22,823 nucleotides of DNA from Collinsella sp. (GCA_019419525.1 DXZU01000017.1:1-22823); one strand, 5' to 3'; counted from the first letter of the stretch, positions 1 through 7,583 are shown. A program made the numbers and translations. Notes: a model not told the origin generated them from the sequence alone.

Positions 1-90
1 GCGGGCCGTGTTCCGCTATGCGGTTGTCAATTTGCGAAAGAAATTATGCGTCACCATGCCGCGTCCAATGCGGCAAAAGGGAGAGACATC

Positions 91-336
91 ATGAAGAAGT
101 CCACGTTCAACACCCTGCTTGTTGGTGGCGGTTTTCTGCTTGGTACGGCTGGCATCAAGCTGCTCACCAGCGCTCCGGTAAAGAACGCCTGCGTGCAGGG
201 TATCGCGTGCGGCATGCGCATCAAGAACGGCTACCAGGACATGGTCGAGCAGGCCAAGGCTAATGTCGACGACATGGTTGCCGAGGCGGCCTACATCACC
301 CAGAGCGAGGCCGCTGCTGACGAGGCAGCCGAGTAA
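91..336 (+). CDS. small single-pass membrane protein preceding a metal P-type ATPase (possibly DUF6110 family)
   Basis: An 81-residue protein. The start was chosen at 91 because a GGGAGA ribosome site lies 5-10 nt upstream; an in-frame ATG at 46 has no such site. A 6-bp hairpin (57-62 with 70-75) sits just before the ribosome site. Residues about 7-25 form one glycine-rich hydrophobic segment after a short basic N-terminus (MKKS). The rest is a polar, acidic, probably helical tail ending in a Glu/Ala-rich stretch. The gene ends 18 nt before the ATPase gene on the same strand, so the two are probably co-transcribed. From memory, small proteins of this shape beside such pumps are annotated DUF6110; that name is a recollection, not a search result. 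Function is unknown. A role as accessory or regulatory subunit of the pump is inferred from position only. Confidence 0.75.
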   Translation: MKKSTFNTLLVGGGFLLGTAGIKLLTSAPVKNACVQGIACGMRIKNGYQDMVEQAKANVDDMVAEAAYITQSEAAADEAAE

Positions 337-354
337 CGCTCCCAGGCACAAACT

Positions 355-2430
355 ATGAGATTCTCGATTATTAGCGAGATCCCCGGCAGGACCCGTCTTC
401 AATTGGCGGGTCCTGTGCCAGAGAGCGATCTCGATGCACTTCTTAAGCTTGGCGGCGACATCGACGGCGTGCACAAGGTGCGCGTCTACGGCCGCATCGG
501 CCAGATGGCACTCGAATACGACGAGCCACGTCGCGCGAGCGTGCTCGACGCCTTGGGCGCACTCGATGCTCAAGCTATCGCCGATGCCAAGTCGGGCTAT
601 GTGATGCAGCTTGAGCCGCGCAAGCACAAACTCGTTATGGACCTGGCGACACTCGTCGGCGCCCACTACGCGCGCCGCTGGTTCTTGCCGACGCCTCTGC
701 GTGCGGTGTTTGTCGTGGCCGGTTACATGGCATTTTTGCGCGCTGCCCTTCATGAGCTGGCGCAGCCGCGCCTGACCGTTCCCGTGCTCGACGCTTCGGC
801 CATCGGCATTTCGTTCGTCAAGCGTGATGTCGACACCGCGGGCCAGACAATGTTCCTGCTCAACGTGGGCGAGCTGCTCGAGGACTACACCCGCGCCATG
901 AGTGAAAACGAGCTCATCAACTCGCTGCTCGATGTACCCGACAAGGCGCAAAAGGTTGTTGGCGACACCGAGGTAAGCGTTGCTGCGACCGAGCTCGAGC
1001 CCGGCGATCTGGTCGCCGTGCGCACTGGCATGTCCATTTGCATCGACGGTGTCGTCGAGCGGGGGAGCGCTATGGTCAACCAGGCGACCCTGACCGGCGA
1101 GCCGCTGGCCGTCGAGCGTAGCGCAGGCGACGACGTGTTCGCCGGTACCGTCGTGGAAGACGGCAGCATCTTGGTGCGCGTGCGCGCCAACACGGCGCAG
1201 ACCAAACTGCGCTCGATCGTCTCGCTCGTGCAGACGGCCGACTCGCTCAAATCCGAGGGCCAGTCGCATATGGAGGACCTCGCCAACAAGATCGTCCCGT
1301 GGAACTTCCTGCTCGCGGGCCTGGTTGCGCTCACCACGCGCAGCCTTATCAAGACCTCGGCGGCGCTGATGGTCGACTACTCGTGCGCACTCAAGCTCAC
1401 GGGTTCCGTCGCCGTCATGACCGCTATGAGCGATGCTGCCAAGATGGGCGTCATGGTCAAGGGCGCAAAGTACTTTGAGTCGTTTGCCAAGGCCGACACC
1501 ATTGTGTTTGATAAGACTGGCACGCTCACCGAGGCGCAGCCGCGCCTGGCTTGCGTGCTGACGACCGACGGCTGGAGCGAGGACGAGGTCCTGCGCCTTT
1601 CTGCCTGCCTGGAGGAGCATTTCCCGCATCCGGTGGCGCGTGCCGTGGTCAACGCCGCCCGCGAGCGCGGGCTCGAGCACCGCGAGCGCCATGCTGCGGT
1701 CGAGTACATCGTGGCGCATGGTATTGCTTCGTCCATCGAAGGGCGTCGCGCGATTATCGGCTCGGCACACTTTGTGTTTGAGGACGAGAGCGCGCAGCTC
1801 GATTCCGACATTAAGGAGCGCATTGAGTCCCAGATGCAGGGCCTGTCGCCGCTGTATCTGGCGGTCGACGGCAAGGTCGTCGGCGTGCTCGGCATCGAGG
1901 ATCCGCTCAAGGCCGGGGTCCGTGAGGCCATCGCCGACCTGCACGCGTTGGGCGTTAAGCATGTCGTTATGCTCACGGGCGACTCGGAGCGCACGGCCGA
2001 GCGCATTGCTCGCGAGGCAGGGGTCGACGAGTTTAAGGCCGAGCTGCTGCCCGAGGACAAGTACGCGTATGTGGAGCGCATTAAGGGCGAGGGGCGCCAC
2101 GTTGCCATGGTGGGCGACGGTGTCAACGATTCGCCGGCGCTCGGTTTGGCCGACGTGGGCTTGGCGATGGGTGGCGGAAGCGACATCGCCAAGGAGGTCG
2201 CCGATATCATCCTGACCGATACGGATTTGGCCGCAATCGTGCGCCTGCGCCGCATGAGTCAGGGCCTCATTGATCGTCTGACGAGCTCCTACTCTAAGGT
2301 GATGCTCACCAACTCGGCGCTGTTGGCATTGGGTATTACCGGCGCGATTACCCCGCAGACGTCGTCGTTACTGCACAACGGCTCGACGATTGCCTACAGC
2401 CTGAGCAACGCGAAGGCATACCTGCGTTAG
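355..2430 (+). CDS. heavy-metal-translocating P-type (P1B) ATPase
   Basis: A 691-residue membrane pump that would couple ATP hydrolysis to export of a transition metal. Visible motifs in order: an N-terminal ferredoxin-like region with IPGRTRL (9-15) but no CxxC metal site; hydrophobic segments near 110-155; the actuator TGE (248-250); membrane motif SCALK (343-347) where typical pumps have CPC; phosphorylation loop DKTGT (Asp386); the P1B-specific His-Pro pair (425-426); TGDS (541-544); and hinge GDGVND (587-592). The motif set and length fit the P1B class. The Ser-Cys-Ala motif lacks the usual proline, so metal specificity cannot be copied from Cu or Cd/Zn pumps; a manganese or zinc role is possible but unproven. 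The gene follows a small membrane protein by 18 nt and ends at a terminator (2451-2496). Confidence 0.93.
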   Translation: MRFSIISEIPGRTRLQLAGPVPESDLDALLKLGGDIDGVHKVRVYGRIGQMALEYDEPRRASVLDALGALDAQAIADAKSGYVMQLEPRKHKLVMDLATLVGAHYARRWFLPTPLRAVFVVAGYMAFLRAALHELAQPRLTVPVLDASAIGISFVKRDVDTAGQTMFLLNVGELLEDYTRAMSENELINSLLDVPDKAQKVVGDTEVSVAATELEPGDLVAVRTGMSICIDGVVERGSAMVNQATLTGEPLAVERSAGDDVFAGTVVEDGSILVRVRANTAQTKLRSIVSLVQTADSLKSEGQSHMEDLANKIVPWNFLLAGLVALTTRSLIKTSAALMVDYSCALKLTGSVAVMTAMSDAAKMGVMVKGAKYFESFAKADTIVFDKTGTLTEAQPRLACVLTTDGWSEDEVLRLSACLEEHFPHPVARAVVNAARERGLEHRERHAAVEYIVAHGIASSIEGRRAIIGSAHFVFEDESAQLDSDIKERIESQMQGLSPLYLAVDGKVVGVLGIEDPLKAGVREAIADLHALGVKHVVMLTGDSERTAERIAREAGVDEFKAELLPEDKYAYVERIKGEGRHVAMVGDGVNDSPALGLADVGLAMGGGSDIAKEVADIILTDTDLAAIVRLRRMSQGLIDRLTSSYSKVMLTNSALLALGITGAITPQTSSLLHNGSTIAYSLSNAKAYLR

Positions 2431-2450
2431 GGTTTTCGATTGAGCTTATG

Positions 2451-2496
2451 GCCTGCATTCGGGCGGTACCGCAGCCGCCAGGGTGCAGGCCTTTTT
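2451..2496 (+). terminator. rho-independent terminator of the ATPase operon
   Basis: GCCTGCA (2451-2457) pairs exactly with TGCAGGC (2484-2490), with extra pairing possible in the intervening GC-rich loop, followed by CTTTTT. It lies 20 nt past the ATPase stop. The T-run is on the plus strand only, so it serves the ATPase and not the converging gene, whose stop codon overlaps the T-run. Confidence 0.75.
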
Positions 2497-2929
2497 AGGC
2501 AAGTGCAGCTTTGATGGTGGGACTTTCTGCGAGCTGCTCGGCTGCCTTTTCGTCGGAGCTGTTGAGTGCTGCCAGACTGCGGTAGACCCACTCGTTGACC
2601 TGGGTGTTCTTGACGCCCGCGGTCTGCATAAGGGTGCCTACCTCGCGGATTGCTGCGAACAGATCGGCTTTGGGACCCGTGAGCTCGACCTCGATGCCGT
2701 GGTAGGCGGGCACGCCGCGGTTCTCACTTACATGGTCGATAAAGCTCTCGACGGTCTCAAGCTGCTGGGCGAGAGCTGCATTATCGTCGGCGTCCAGCGC
2801 GACGAGTGCGTTTGATACCGTGAGGGCGGGATGTCCGCAGGGGACAAAGCCCTCGATGACATCCATAGCTTCGGTAATGGTTGAGCCCAGGCCTGCGAGG
2901 GCATTGACGAGTTGCTGCTTGGTATCCAT
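2495..2929 (-). CDS. hypothetical cytoplasmic protein, 144 aa
   Basis: I do not recognise a family. The protein begins MDTKQQLVNALAG, is acidic and rich in Ala, Leu and Glu, and looks mostly helical. There is no signal peptide or membrane segment. One short Cys-Gly-His-Pro stretch (CGHPAL, near residue 31) breaks the helical pattern. A good ribosome site (AAAGGA) precedes the ATG, and the frame is open and uninterrupted, so a real gene is likely. It converges on the P-type ATPase and is divergent from the tmRNA gene, so it is transcribed alone. Function is unknown, and its position suggests no partner. Confidence 0.7.
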   Translation of the reverse strand: MDTKQQLVNALAGLGSTITEAMDVIEGFVPCGHPALTVSNALVALDADDNAALAQQLETVESFIDHVSENRGVPAYHGIEVELTGPKADLFAAIREVGTLMQTAGVKNTQVNEWVYRSLAALNSSDEKAAEQLAESPTIKAALA

Positions 2930-2965
2930 AACGGTCCTTTCGACGGGTCAATTTTGCTTGGCGAA

Positions 2966-2993
2966 AATATACGTGACGCGATCGGTAGCAAAA
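2966..2993 (-). promoter_or_regulatory. candidate promoter for the 144-aa hypothetical gene
   Basis: On the minus strand a TATATT -10 box (2971-2966) lies 37 nt before the start codon. The hexamer 16 nt further upstream, TTTTGC (2993-2988), matches the -35 consensus poorly. The -10 box stands out in GC-rich DNA; the -35 assignment is weak. Confidence 0.3.
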
Positions 2994-3166
2994 GTGCGAA
3001 GTGCGGCGCACATTGGGGTCTTCACAGCTCGTGCATAGAACAGCTGTCCGCTTTCAGAACGTGGTAAGATAACACTCCACAAGCGGGGCTCGCCCCGTAT
3101 GTTCCTTGAATAGTCGACGGGCGTTGGGTGCTCGCGCCCAATGCCATCCAGACTTTCCCGACATTC

Positions 3167-3530
3167 GGGGGCGACTGGTTTCGACACGATAGCTCTGAGA
3201 GAGGAAGCAAGCCGAGGTCTCCTCGCCTCGCTAAACAGGGGTACCGTCAAATTGAATTGACAACAACTCTTCTTTTGAGCCTATGGCTCTCGCTGCTTAG
3301 TTTATAGCGGCGCGTCAACCCGGTGATTTCCCCGACACCGGCGCGACGTCATGTTAGGGGAATGCTCCTGCGCACGTAATCGGTATGGCGCAGGCTAAGA
3401 CCGAACCGGTTAGGACGCCGCGAGCGTGTCGCTGCGCGCAAAGCGTCCGAGACTAAACCAGCGACTGAGCTTGGAGATGCCAATCAGGGGGCTTTCGTGG
3501 ACCGGAGTTCGATTCTCCGCGCCTCCACCA
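3167..3530 (+). ncRNA. ssrA: transfer-messenger RNA (tmRNA)
   Basis: This RNA rescues stalled ribosomes by acting first as an alanyl-tRNA and then as a short mRNA for a degradation tag. The 5' end GGGGGCG (3167-3173) pairs with CGCCTCC (3520-3526) as a 7-bp acceptor stem, followed by ACCA. The third pair is G-U, the alanyl-tRNA synthetase identity element. The 5' domain carries the conserved GACTGGTTTCGAC, and the T-arm GGAGTTCGATTCTCC is at 3504-3518. The reading frame has an upstream TGA at 3253-3255. The tag is read from GAC at 3259 to TAG at 3298-3300 as DNNSSFEPMALAA, ending in the usual protease-directing ALAA. Length (364 nt) is normal for a one-piece tmRNA. The exact resume codon is inferred from the frame. 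Confidence 0.97.
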
Positions 3531-3538
3531 GAAGTAAC

Positions 3539-3576
3539 AGGCAGGTAGATATTCGTATCTACCTGCCTTTTTATTT
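3539..3576 (+). terminator. rho-independent terminator of ssrA
   Basis: AGGCAGGTAGATA (3539-3551) pairs perfectly over 13 bp with 3556-3568 around a TTCG tetraloop, and is followed by TTTTATTT. It begins 9 nt after the tmRNA CCA end. Confidence 0.95.
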
Positions 3577-3585
3577 CTAGTCCGC

Positions 3586-3622
3586 ACCGCGGAGAATCGA
3601 ACTCTGTGCAGGGCGCGAGCGT
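3586..3622 (-). repeat. direct repeat copy 1, containing an antisense tmRNA T-arm/acceptor match
   Basis: Positions 3586-3617 are identical over 32 nt to 3796-3827, and the match continues for five more bases with one mismatch. Read on the minus strand the repeat contains GAGTTCGATTCTCCGCG, a 17-nt exact match to the 3' part of ssrA (3505-3521). The copy is therefore inverted relative to ssrA. It lacks the CTCCACCA end, so it is not a simple integration duplicate. Confidence 0.85.
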
Positions 3623-3795
3623 TAAACAAACGCGGAGCGTTTGTAGCGAGCGGGCGAGGACGCCGGCAGGCGGCCGAAGCCGGTGCGGGTTCGCGAAGCG
3701 AACACGCGGATTCTCCGCGCAAACTATCAGCTCAATATGGATGCGATGTTTATCGAATCTCAGCCGGCCATGCGCCGCATCAACGGATCCCCCGT

Positions 3796-3832
3796 ACCGC
3801 GGAGAATCGAACTCTGTGCAGGGCGCGGGCGT
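3796..3832 (-). repeat. direct repeat copy 2, containing an antisense tmRNA T-arm/acceptor match
   Basis: This is the second copy of the 37-nt repeat, exactly 210 bp downstream of the first and in the same orientation. It carries the same 17-nt inverted match to the tmRNA 3' end. Sequence after the shared part diverges at once (AAAGAAAACG here, TAAACAAACG in copy 1). The palindrome array starts 28 nt further on. Confidence 0.85.
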
Positions 3833-3859
3833 AAAGAAAACGCCTTGGCAACGCAGACC

Positions 3860-4145
3860 GGGACACGCTTTCCCGATGGCAGCCCAGGCGGAAAGCACGT
3901 CCCGGAATCCGCGCTCAGACTGAGATGTAGTTTCCGGATGATGCCTCAAGCGGAAACCGCATCCCGGAATCGAGCCGTAGAGTGGGACATGCTTTCCCAA
4001 TGGCAGCTCAAGCGGAAAGTACATCCCGGAATCCTCGTTCGGAATGGGATGCAGTTTCCAAATGAATGGCTAGCGGAAAATCCGTCCCGGAATCTCGCCT
4101 CAAACTGGGACACACTTTCCGCTTCACTTGCCGCCTCAAAAAACC
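3860..4145. repeat. tandem array of imperfect palindromes, 62-bp period (four units plus a partial fifth)
   Basis: Units start at 3860, 3922, 3984, 4046 and 4107, giving periods of 62, 62, 62 and 61. Each full unit has a left arm GGGA-N5-TTTCC (unit 2 has GAGA), about 16 nt of loop, then AGCGGAAA-N5-TCCCGGAATC and about 13 variable bases. The left and right arms pair through TTTCC/GGAAA and GGGA/TCCC, with partial pairing between. The fifth unit keeps GGGACACACTTTCC but loses its right arm. The inter-unit TCCC...GGGA can also pair, so two alternative foldings exist. The period is not a multiple of three, which argues against coding. Repeats are too divergent, with no repeat/spacer split, for CRISPR. 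Right boundary is approximate. Confidence 0.85.
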
Positions 4146-4207
4146 TGCGCGCTCGCCATTCCAAAACTGGGTAGAAGAAGGCCAAAACGCAATCGCAGGA
4201 GGTTAAT

Positions 4208-5086
4208 ATGACTGCAGAAGATAAGGCAAAGAACGCCGGCAAGGTCGCGCTCGTCCTGGAGGGTGGCAGTTTTCGCGGGCAGTTTACCGCGGGCGTGCTC
4301 GACGTTCTCATGGAGGCCGGCGTCGAGATTCCGGCTGTCTACGGTGTATCGGCCGGCGCCCTCAACGGCGTGAACTACAAGTCGCACCAGATCGGCCGCG
4401 CCAACCGCATCAACCTGGCTTTCTGCAACGACAACCGCTTCATGGGCGCCGCATCGTTTGCGTCCACGGGCTCCATTGTGGGTTACGACTTTATCTTCAA
4501 CGATGTCCAGGACCGCCTGGATCCCTTTGACAACGAGACGTTCGACGCGAGCCCCATCGAGATGTACGCTGTCGCGACGGACATGCTCTTTGGAACCGCT
4601 GCCTACCTGCCGGTCAAAAGCGCCGTGCTCGATCTCGACGCTGTGCGCGCATCGACCTCGTTGCCGCTGGTGACGCCGCCGGTCGAGATTGACGGGCACA
4701 AATACGTCGACGGCGGCGTGGCCGATTCGATTCCTATCGAGCATGTGCTCGAGGAGGCGGGCTTCGACCGTGCGGTCGTCATCGTCACGCAGGACCGCTC
4801 GTACGAGAAAAAGCCCTACGAGTTTATGCCTGCCGCGCGCGCCCGCTATGCCGACTACCCCTATCTGCTCGAGGCTATCGAGACGCGCCACGACCGCTAT
4901 AACGTCCAGCGCATGCACCTTTGGAAGTACGAGCGCGAGGGCCGTGCCCTGATCGTGGCTCCGCAAAAACCGGTCGAGGTCGGCCATGTCGAACACGATC
5001 CGGCAAAGCTGCTCGATCTGTATATTCAGGGCCGCCAGGAGGCAAAGCGCTTGCTCGCGGAAATCCAAGAGTTCGTTGAGCGCTAG
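4208..5086 (+). CDS. patatin-like phospholipase family protein
   Basis: A 292-residue predicted lipid acyl hydrolase. The patatin catalytic parts are all visible: a glycine-rich oxyanion loop GGSFRG (19-24), nucleophile elbow GVSAG (46-50, Ser48), and the Asp of the Ser-Asp dyad in VDGG (Asp168). There is no signal peptide or membrane segment, so it should be cytoplasmic. Length fits the short bacterial RssA/YjjU-like patatins. The start is set by a strong AGGAGG site 6 nt upstream of the ATG. It lies alone between the repeat-rich region and the ribosomal protein operon, and no clear terminator follows it. The natural substrate cannot be told from sequence. Confidence 0.93.
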   Translation: MTAEDKAKNAGKVALVLEGGSFRGQFTAGVLDVLMEAGVEIPAVYGVSAGALNGVNYKSHQIGRANRINLAFCNDNRFMGAASFASTGSIVGYDFIFNDVQDRLDPFDNETFDASPIEMYAVATDMLFGTAAYLPVKSAVLDLDAVRASTSLPLVTPPVEIDGHKYVDGGVADSIPIEHVLEEAGFDRAVVIVTQDRSYEKKPYEFMPAARARYADYPYLLEAIETRHDRYNVQRMHLWKYEREGRALIVAPQKPVEVGHVEHDPAKLLDLYIQGRQEAKRLLAEIQEFVER

Positions 5087-5186
5087 CGACGGCGAACCCT
5101 CAAAAAAACGACAACAGCTAAAGGGCTGGAAAATCACGGCTCGTGGATGACATGTGCAGAAACTCTGGTCGGAGCCAAAATACCTG

Positions 5187-5214
5187 TTGACTCGTACGGC
5201 GAGCGGGGTAATAT
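5187..5214 (+). promoter_or_regulatory. promoter of the rplM-rpsI operon
   Basis: TTGACT (5187-5192) and TAATAT (5209-5214) are separated by 16 bp, each one mismatch from the sigma-70-type consensus. Transcription would start about 60 nt before the rplM GTG codon, leaving a leader of ordinary length. This is the clearest promoter in the window. Confidence 0.75.
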
Positions 5215-5280
5215 GGACGGGTTACTTGCAGAGCCCCGTGAATCTCTGTAACAACACGTACTGTACATGGAGGAGTCTAA

Positions 5281-5724
5281 GTGATTTCGAAATCGACTCA
5301 CTACGCCAAGCAGGGCGAGGTCCAGCGCAACTGGGTTCTCGTCGACGCCGATGGTGCTGTCCTGGGCCGTCTTGCCACCCAGATCGCAATGATCCTGCGC
5401 GGTAAGAACAAGCCCCAGTTCACGCCCAACAGCGACTGCGGCGACTTCGTTGTCGTCATCAACGCCGATAAGGTCCAGCTTACCGGTAACAAGGCCGACA
5501 CGAAGACCTATTATCGCCACAGCGGCTACAACGGCGGCCTCAAGGCTGAGAGCTTCCGCCAGGCTATGGAGAAGCACCCGGAGAAGGTCATCGAGCGCGC
5601 CGTTCGCGGTATGCTGCCCAAGACCACCCTCGGCCGTGCCCAGATGACCAAGCTTAAGGTCTACGCTGGTGCCGAGCATCCGCATGCTGCCCAGAACCCC
5701 ACGAAGATTGAGCTGGAGGCTTAA
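5281..5724 (+). CDS. rplM: 50S ribosomal protein L13
   Basis: A 147-residue protein of the large ribosomal subunit, normal length for L13. Recognisable L13 landmarks are WVLVDADGAVLGRLATQIA near the N-terminus, the DFVVVINADKVQLTGNK block, YYRHSGYNGG, and the C-terminal MLPKTTLGRAQMTKLKVYAGAEHPH. Translation starts at GTG, set by GGAGGAG five nt upstream. It is the first gene of the conserved rplM-rpsI pair. The rpsI start codon follows its stop by 2 nt, so the two are translationally coupled. A good promoter lies upstream at 5187-5214. Confidence 0.98.
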   Translation: MISKSTHYAKQGEVQRNWVLVDADGAVLGRLATQIAMILRGKNKPQFTPNSDCGDFVVVINADKVQLTGNKADTKTYYRHSGYNGGLKAESFRQAMEKHPEKVIERAVRGMLPKTTLGRAQMTKLKVYAGAEHPHAAQNPTKIELEA

Positions 5725-5726
5725 AG

Positions 5727-6122
<396 letters not shown>

Positions 6123-6152
6123 GGTTTTATCTCCTTTCGAGATACAATGTAC

Positions 6153-6196
6153 AAGCGGGGCCTGCCGATTCCTCGGCGGGTCCCGCTTTTCTTTTT
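6153..6196 (+). terminator. rho-independent terminator of rplM-rpsI
   Basis: A 16-bp stem (6153-6168 with 6173-6188, two G-U wobbles) closes on a TTCC loop and runs into TTTTCTTTTT. It starts 30 nt after the rpsI stop. Confidence 0.95.
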
Positions 6197-6221
6197 CGAC
6201 TAGGGTGGGCGGTTGTATATC
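6195..6221 (+). promoter_or_regulatory. candidate promoter of glmM
   Basis: TTCGAC (6195-6200) and TATATC (6216-6221) are 15 bp apart, a little short, and lie 25 nt before the glmM start. Since a terminator separates glmM from rpsI, a promoter must exist near here. This is the best candidate seen. Confidence 0.35.
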
Positions 6222-6245
6222 GCCTGCTAGGGAAGGAGCGATCCT

Positions 6246-7583
6246 ATGCCCCAGAACATCTTCGGTACCGACGGCGTCCGTGGCGTCGCCAATGCCGACC
6301 TCTCGTGCGACCTCGCGTTTCGCCTGGGCCGCGCGGCGACCAAGTTTCTTGGTCCGGACATCTGCATCGGCCGCGACACGCGTCTTTCGGGCACCATGCT
6401 CGAGAGCGCTCTGACCGCCGGCATTATGGCCGAGGGCGGCCGTCCGCATTGCTGCGGCGTCATCCCCACGCCCGCCGTGGCGCTGCTCACCGTTCAGAAC
6501 GAGCTCGACGGTGGCATCGTCATCTCTGCTTCGCACAATCCGCCGGAGTTCAACGGCATCAAGTTCTTTAGCCGCAAGGGCATGAAGCTTCCCGATGCGG
6601 TCGAGGAAGAGATCAGCGCCTGGGTCATGTCCGAGGAAGCCATGGCTGCCGATACGCTGCCGACTGGCGCCGGCGTGGGCCACATTATCAAGATGAAGGA
6701 CGCTCGCAAGGCATACGTCGACCACGCCATCGATACGCTTGATGGTCTTAGGCTCGACGGCCTGGTCGTTGCCGTCGACTGCGGTCATGGCGCTTCTTGC
6801 CAGACCACGCCCGCCGCGCTGCAGCGCCTGGGTGCCACGGTGCACGCTATCAACACCGATTATTGCGGCACTGACATTAACGTTGAGTGCGGCTCCACTC
6901 ACCTTGAGCCCCTGCGCGAGCTCGTGCTGCGCACCCACGCCGATATTGGCCTGGCCCACGACGGTGATGCCGATCGCGTGCTCTTTGTGGACAGTGAGGG
7001 CAATGAGATCGACGGTGACTACATCCTGGCTATCTGCGGTTCTGACCTCGCCGCCCGCGGCAAACTCGCCAACTCCGAGATCGTCTCGACCGTCATGTGC
7101 AACCTTGGCTTCTCCATCGCTATGAAGGAGCAGGGCTTCGAAATGGTTCAGACCGCTGTGGGCGATCGCTACGTTCTTGAGCGCATGCTCGCGGATGGCG
7201 CCGTCATCGGCGGCGAACAGTCCGGCCACATCATCTTCCTGGAGCACAACACCACCGGTGACGGCCTGGTGACGGCTCTGCAGCTGCTGGCCGTGCTCAA
7301 GCGCACCGGTCGTACCCTCACCGATCTTGCCGGCATCATGAAGAAGTACCCGCAGGTACTCGTCAACGTGCATTCCGACAACAAGGCCGGCCTGGACGAT
7401 TGCCAGCCCATTTGGGACGCCGTCGCTGCCGCCGAGAAGGAGCTTGACGGCCGCGGCCGCATTCTGGTGCGCCCGAGCGGTACCGAGCCGCTGGTCCGTG
7501 TTATGGCCGAGGCGGAGACGCACGAGCTCACTCAGCGTGTTGTCGACGACATCGTCGAGGTTGTCAAGCGCGAACTTCCCTAA
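6246..7583 (+). CDS. glmM: phosphoglucosamine mutase
   Basis: This enzyme converts glucosamine-6-phosphate to glucosamine-1-phosphate, the committed route to UDP-GlcNAc and so to peptidoglycan. The 445 residues show the full alpha-D-phosphohexomutase signature: FGTDGVRG (6-13), the active-site loop ISASHNPP with phosphoserine Ser96, the metal loop DGDADR (239-244), sugar-binding GEQSGH (323-328), and phosphate-binding RPSGTEP (409-415). Length matches bacterial GlmM. A GGAAGGAG site precedes the ATG. It is followed at 71 nt by a PTS EIIA gene and then by nagB, which drains the same glucosamine-6-phosphate pool in the opposite, catabolic direction. Confidence 0.97.
   Translation: MPQNIFGTDGVRGVANADLSCDLAFRLGRAATKFLGPDICIGRDTRLSGTMLESALTAGIMAEGGRPHCCGVIPTPAVALLTVQNELDGGIVISASHNPPEFNGIKFFSRKGMKLPDAVEEEISAWVMSEEAMAADTLPTGAGVGHIIKMKDARKAYVDHAIDTLDGLRLDGLVVAVDCGHGASCQTTPAALQRLGATVHAINTDYCGTDINVECGSTHLEPLRELVLRTHADIGLAHDGDADRVLFVDSEGNEIDGDYILAICGSDLAARGKLANSEIVSTVMCNLGFSIAMKEQGFEMVQTAVGDRYVLERMLADGAVIGGEQSGHIIFLEHNTTGDGLVTALQLLAVLKRTGRTLTDLAGIMKKYPQVLVNVHSDNKAGLDDCQPIWDAVAAAEKELDGRGRILVRPSGTEPLVRVMAEAETHELTQRVVDDIVEVVKRELP

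Larger units (their letters stand above)
3577..4207. other. gene-free, repeat-rich stretch between ssrA and the patatin-like gene
   Basis: No credible gene is seen in these 631 bp. The open frames here lack ribosome sites and run through repeats whose period is not a multiple of three. The stretch contains two long direct repeats (3586-3622 and 3796-3832); short hairpins at 3626-3644 (8-bp stem), 3671-3682 and 3689-3703 (GTTCGC/GCGAAC); a short direct-orientation match to the tmRNA 3' end (GATTCTCCGCGC, 3709-3720); and a tandem palindrome array (3860 to about 4145). The last 60 bp lead into the ribosome site of the lipase gene. I could not find a convincing promoter for that gene. Confidence 0.7.

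Noticed and set aside
16..2100. Very long open frame (694 codons) antisense to the P-type ATPase
   Set aside because: It mirrors the codon pattern of the recognised ATPase gene in GC-rich DNA, matches no family I know and has no ribosome site. Similar antisense frames opposite glmM (5721-7523), metH (16133-17410, 17420-19273) and glnN (20409-22433) were rejected for the same reason.
3586..3832. Ordinary attR/attL duplication from an element integrated in ssrA
   Set aside because: The copies are inverted relative to ssrA and lack the CCA-proximal end. No integrase gene is present.
3410..4024. 204-codon minus-strand frame over the tmRNA end and repeats
   Set aside because: It overlaps the tmRNA, reads through 62-bp repeats whose period shifts the frame, and has no ribosome site.
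3860..4145. CRISPR array
   Set aside because: Units diverge throughout, there is no constant-repeat/variable-spacer division, and no cas genes are in the window.
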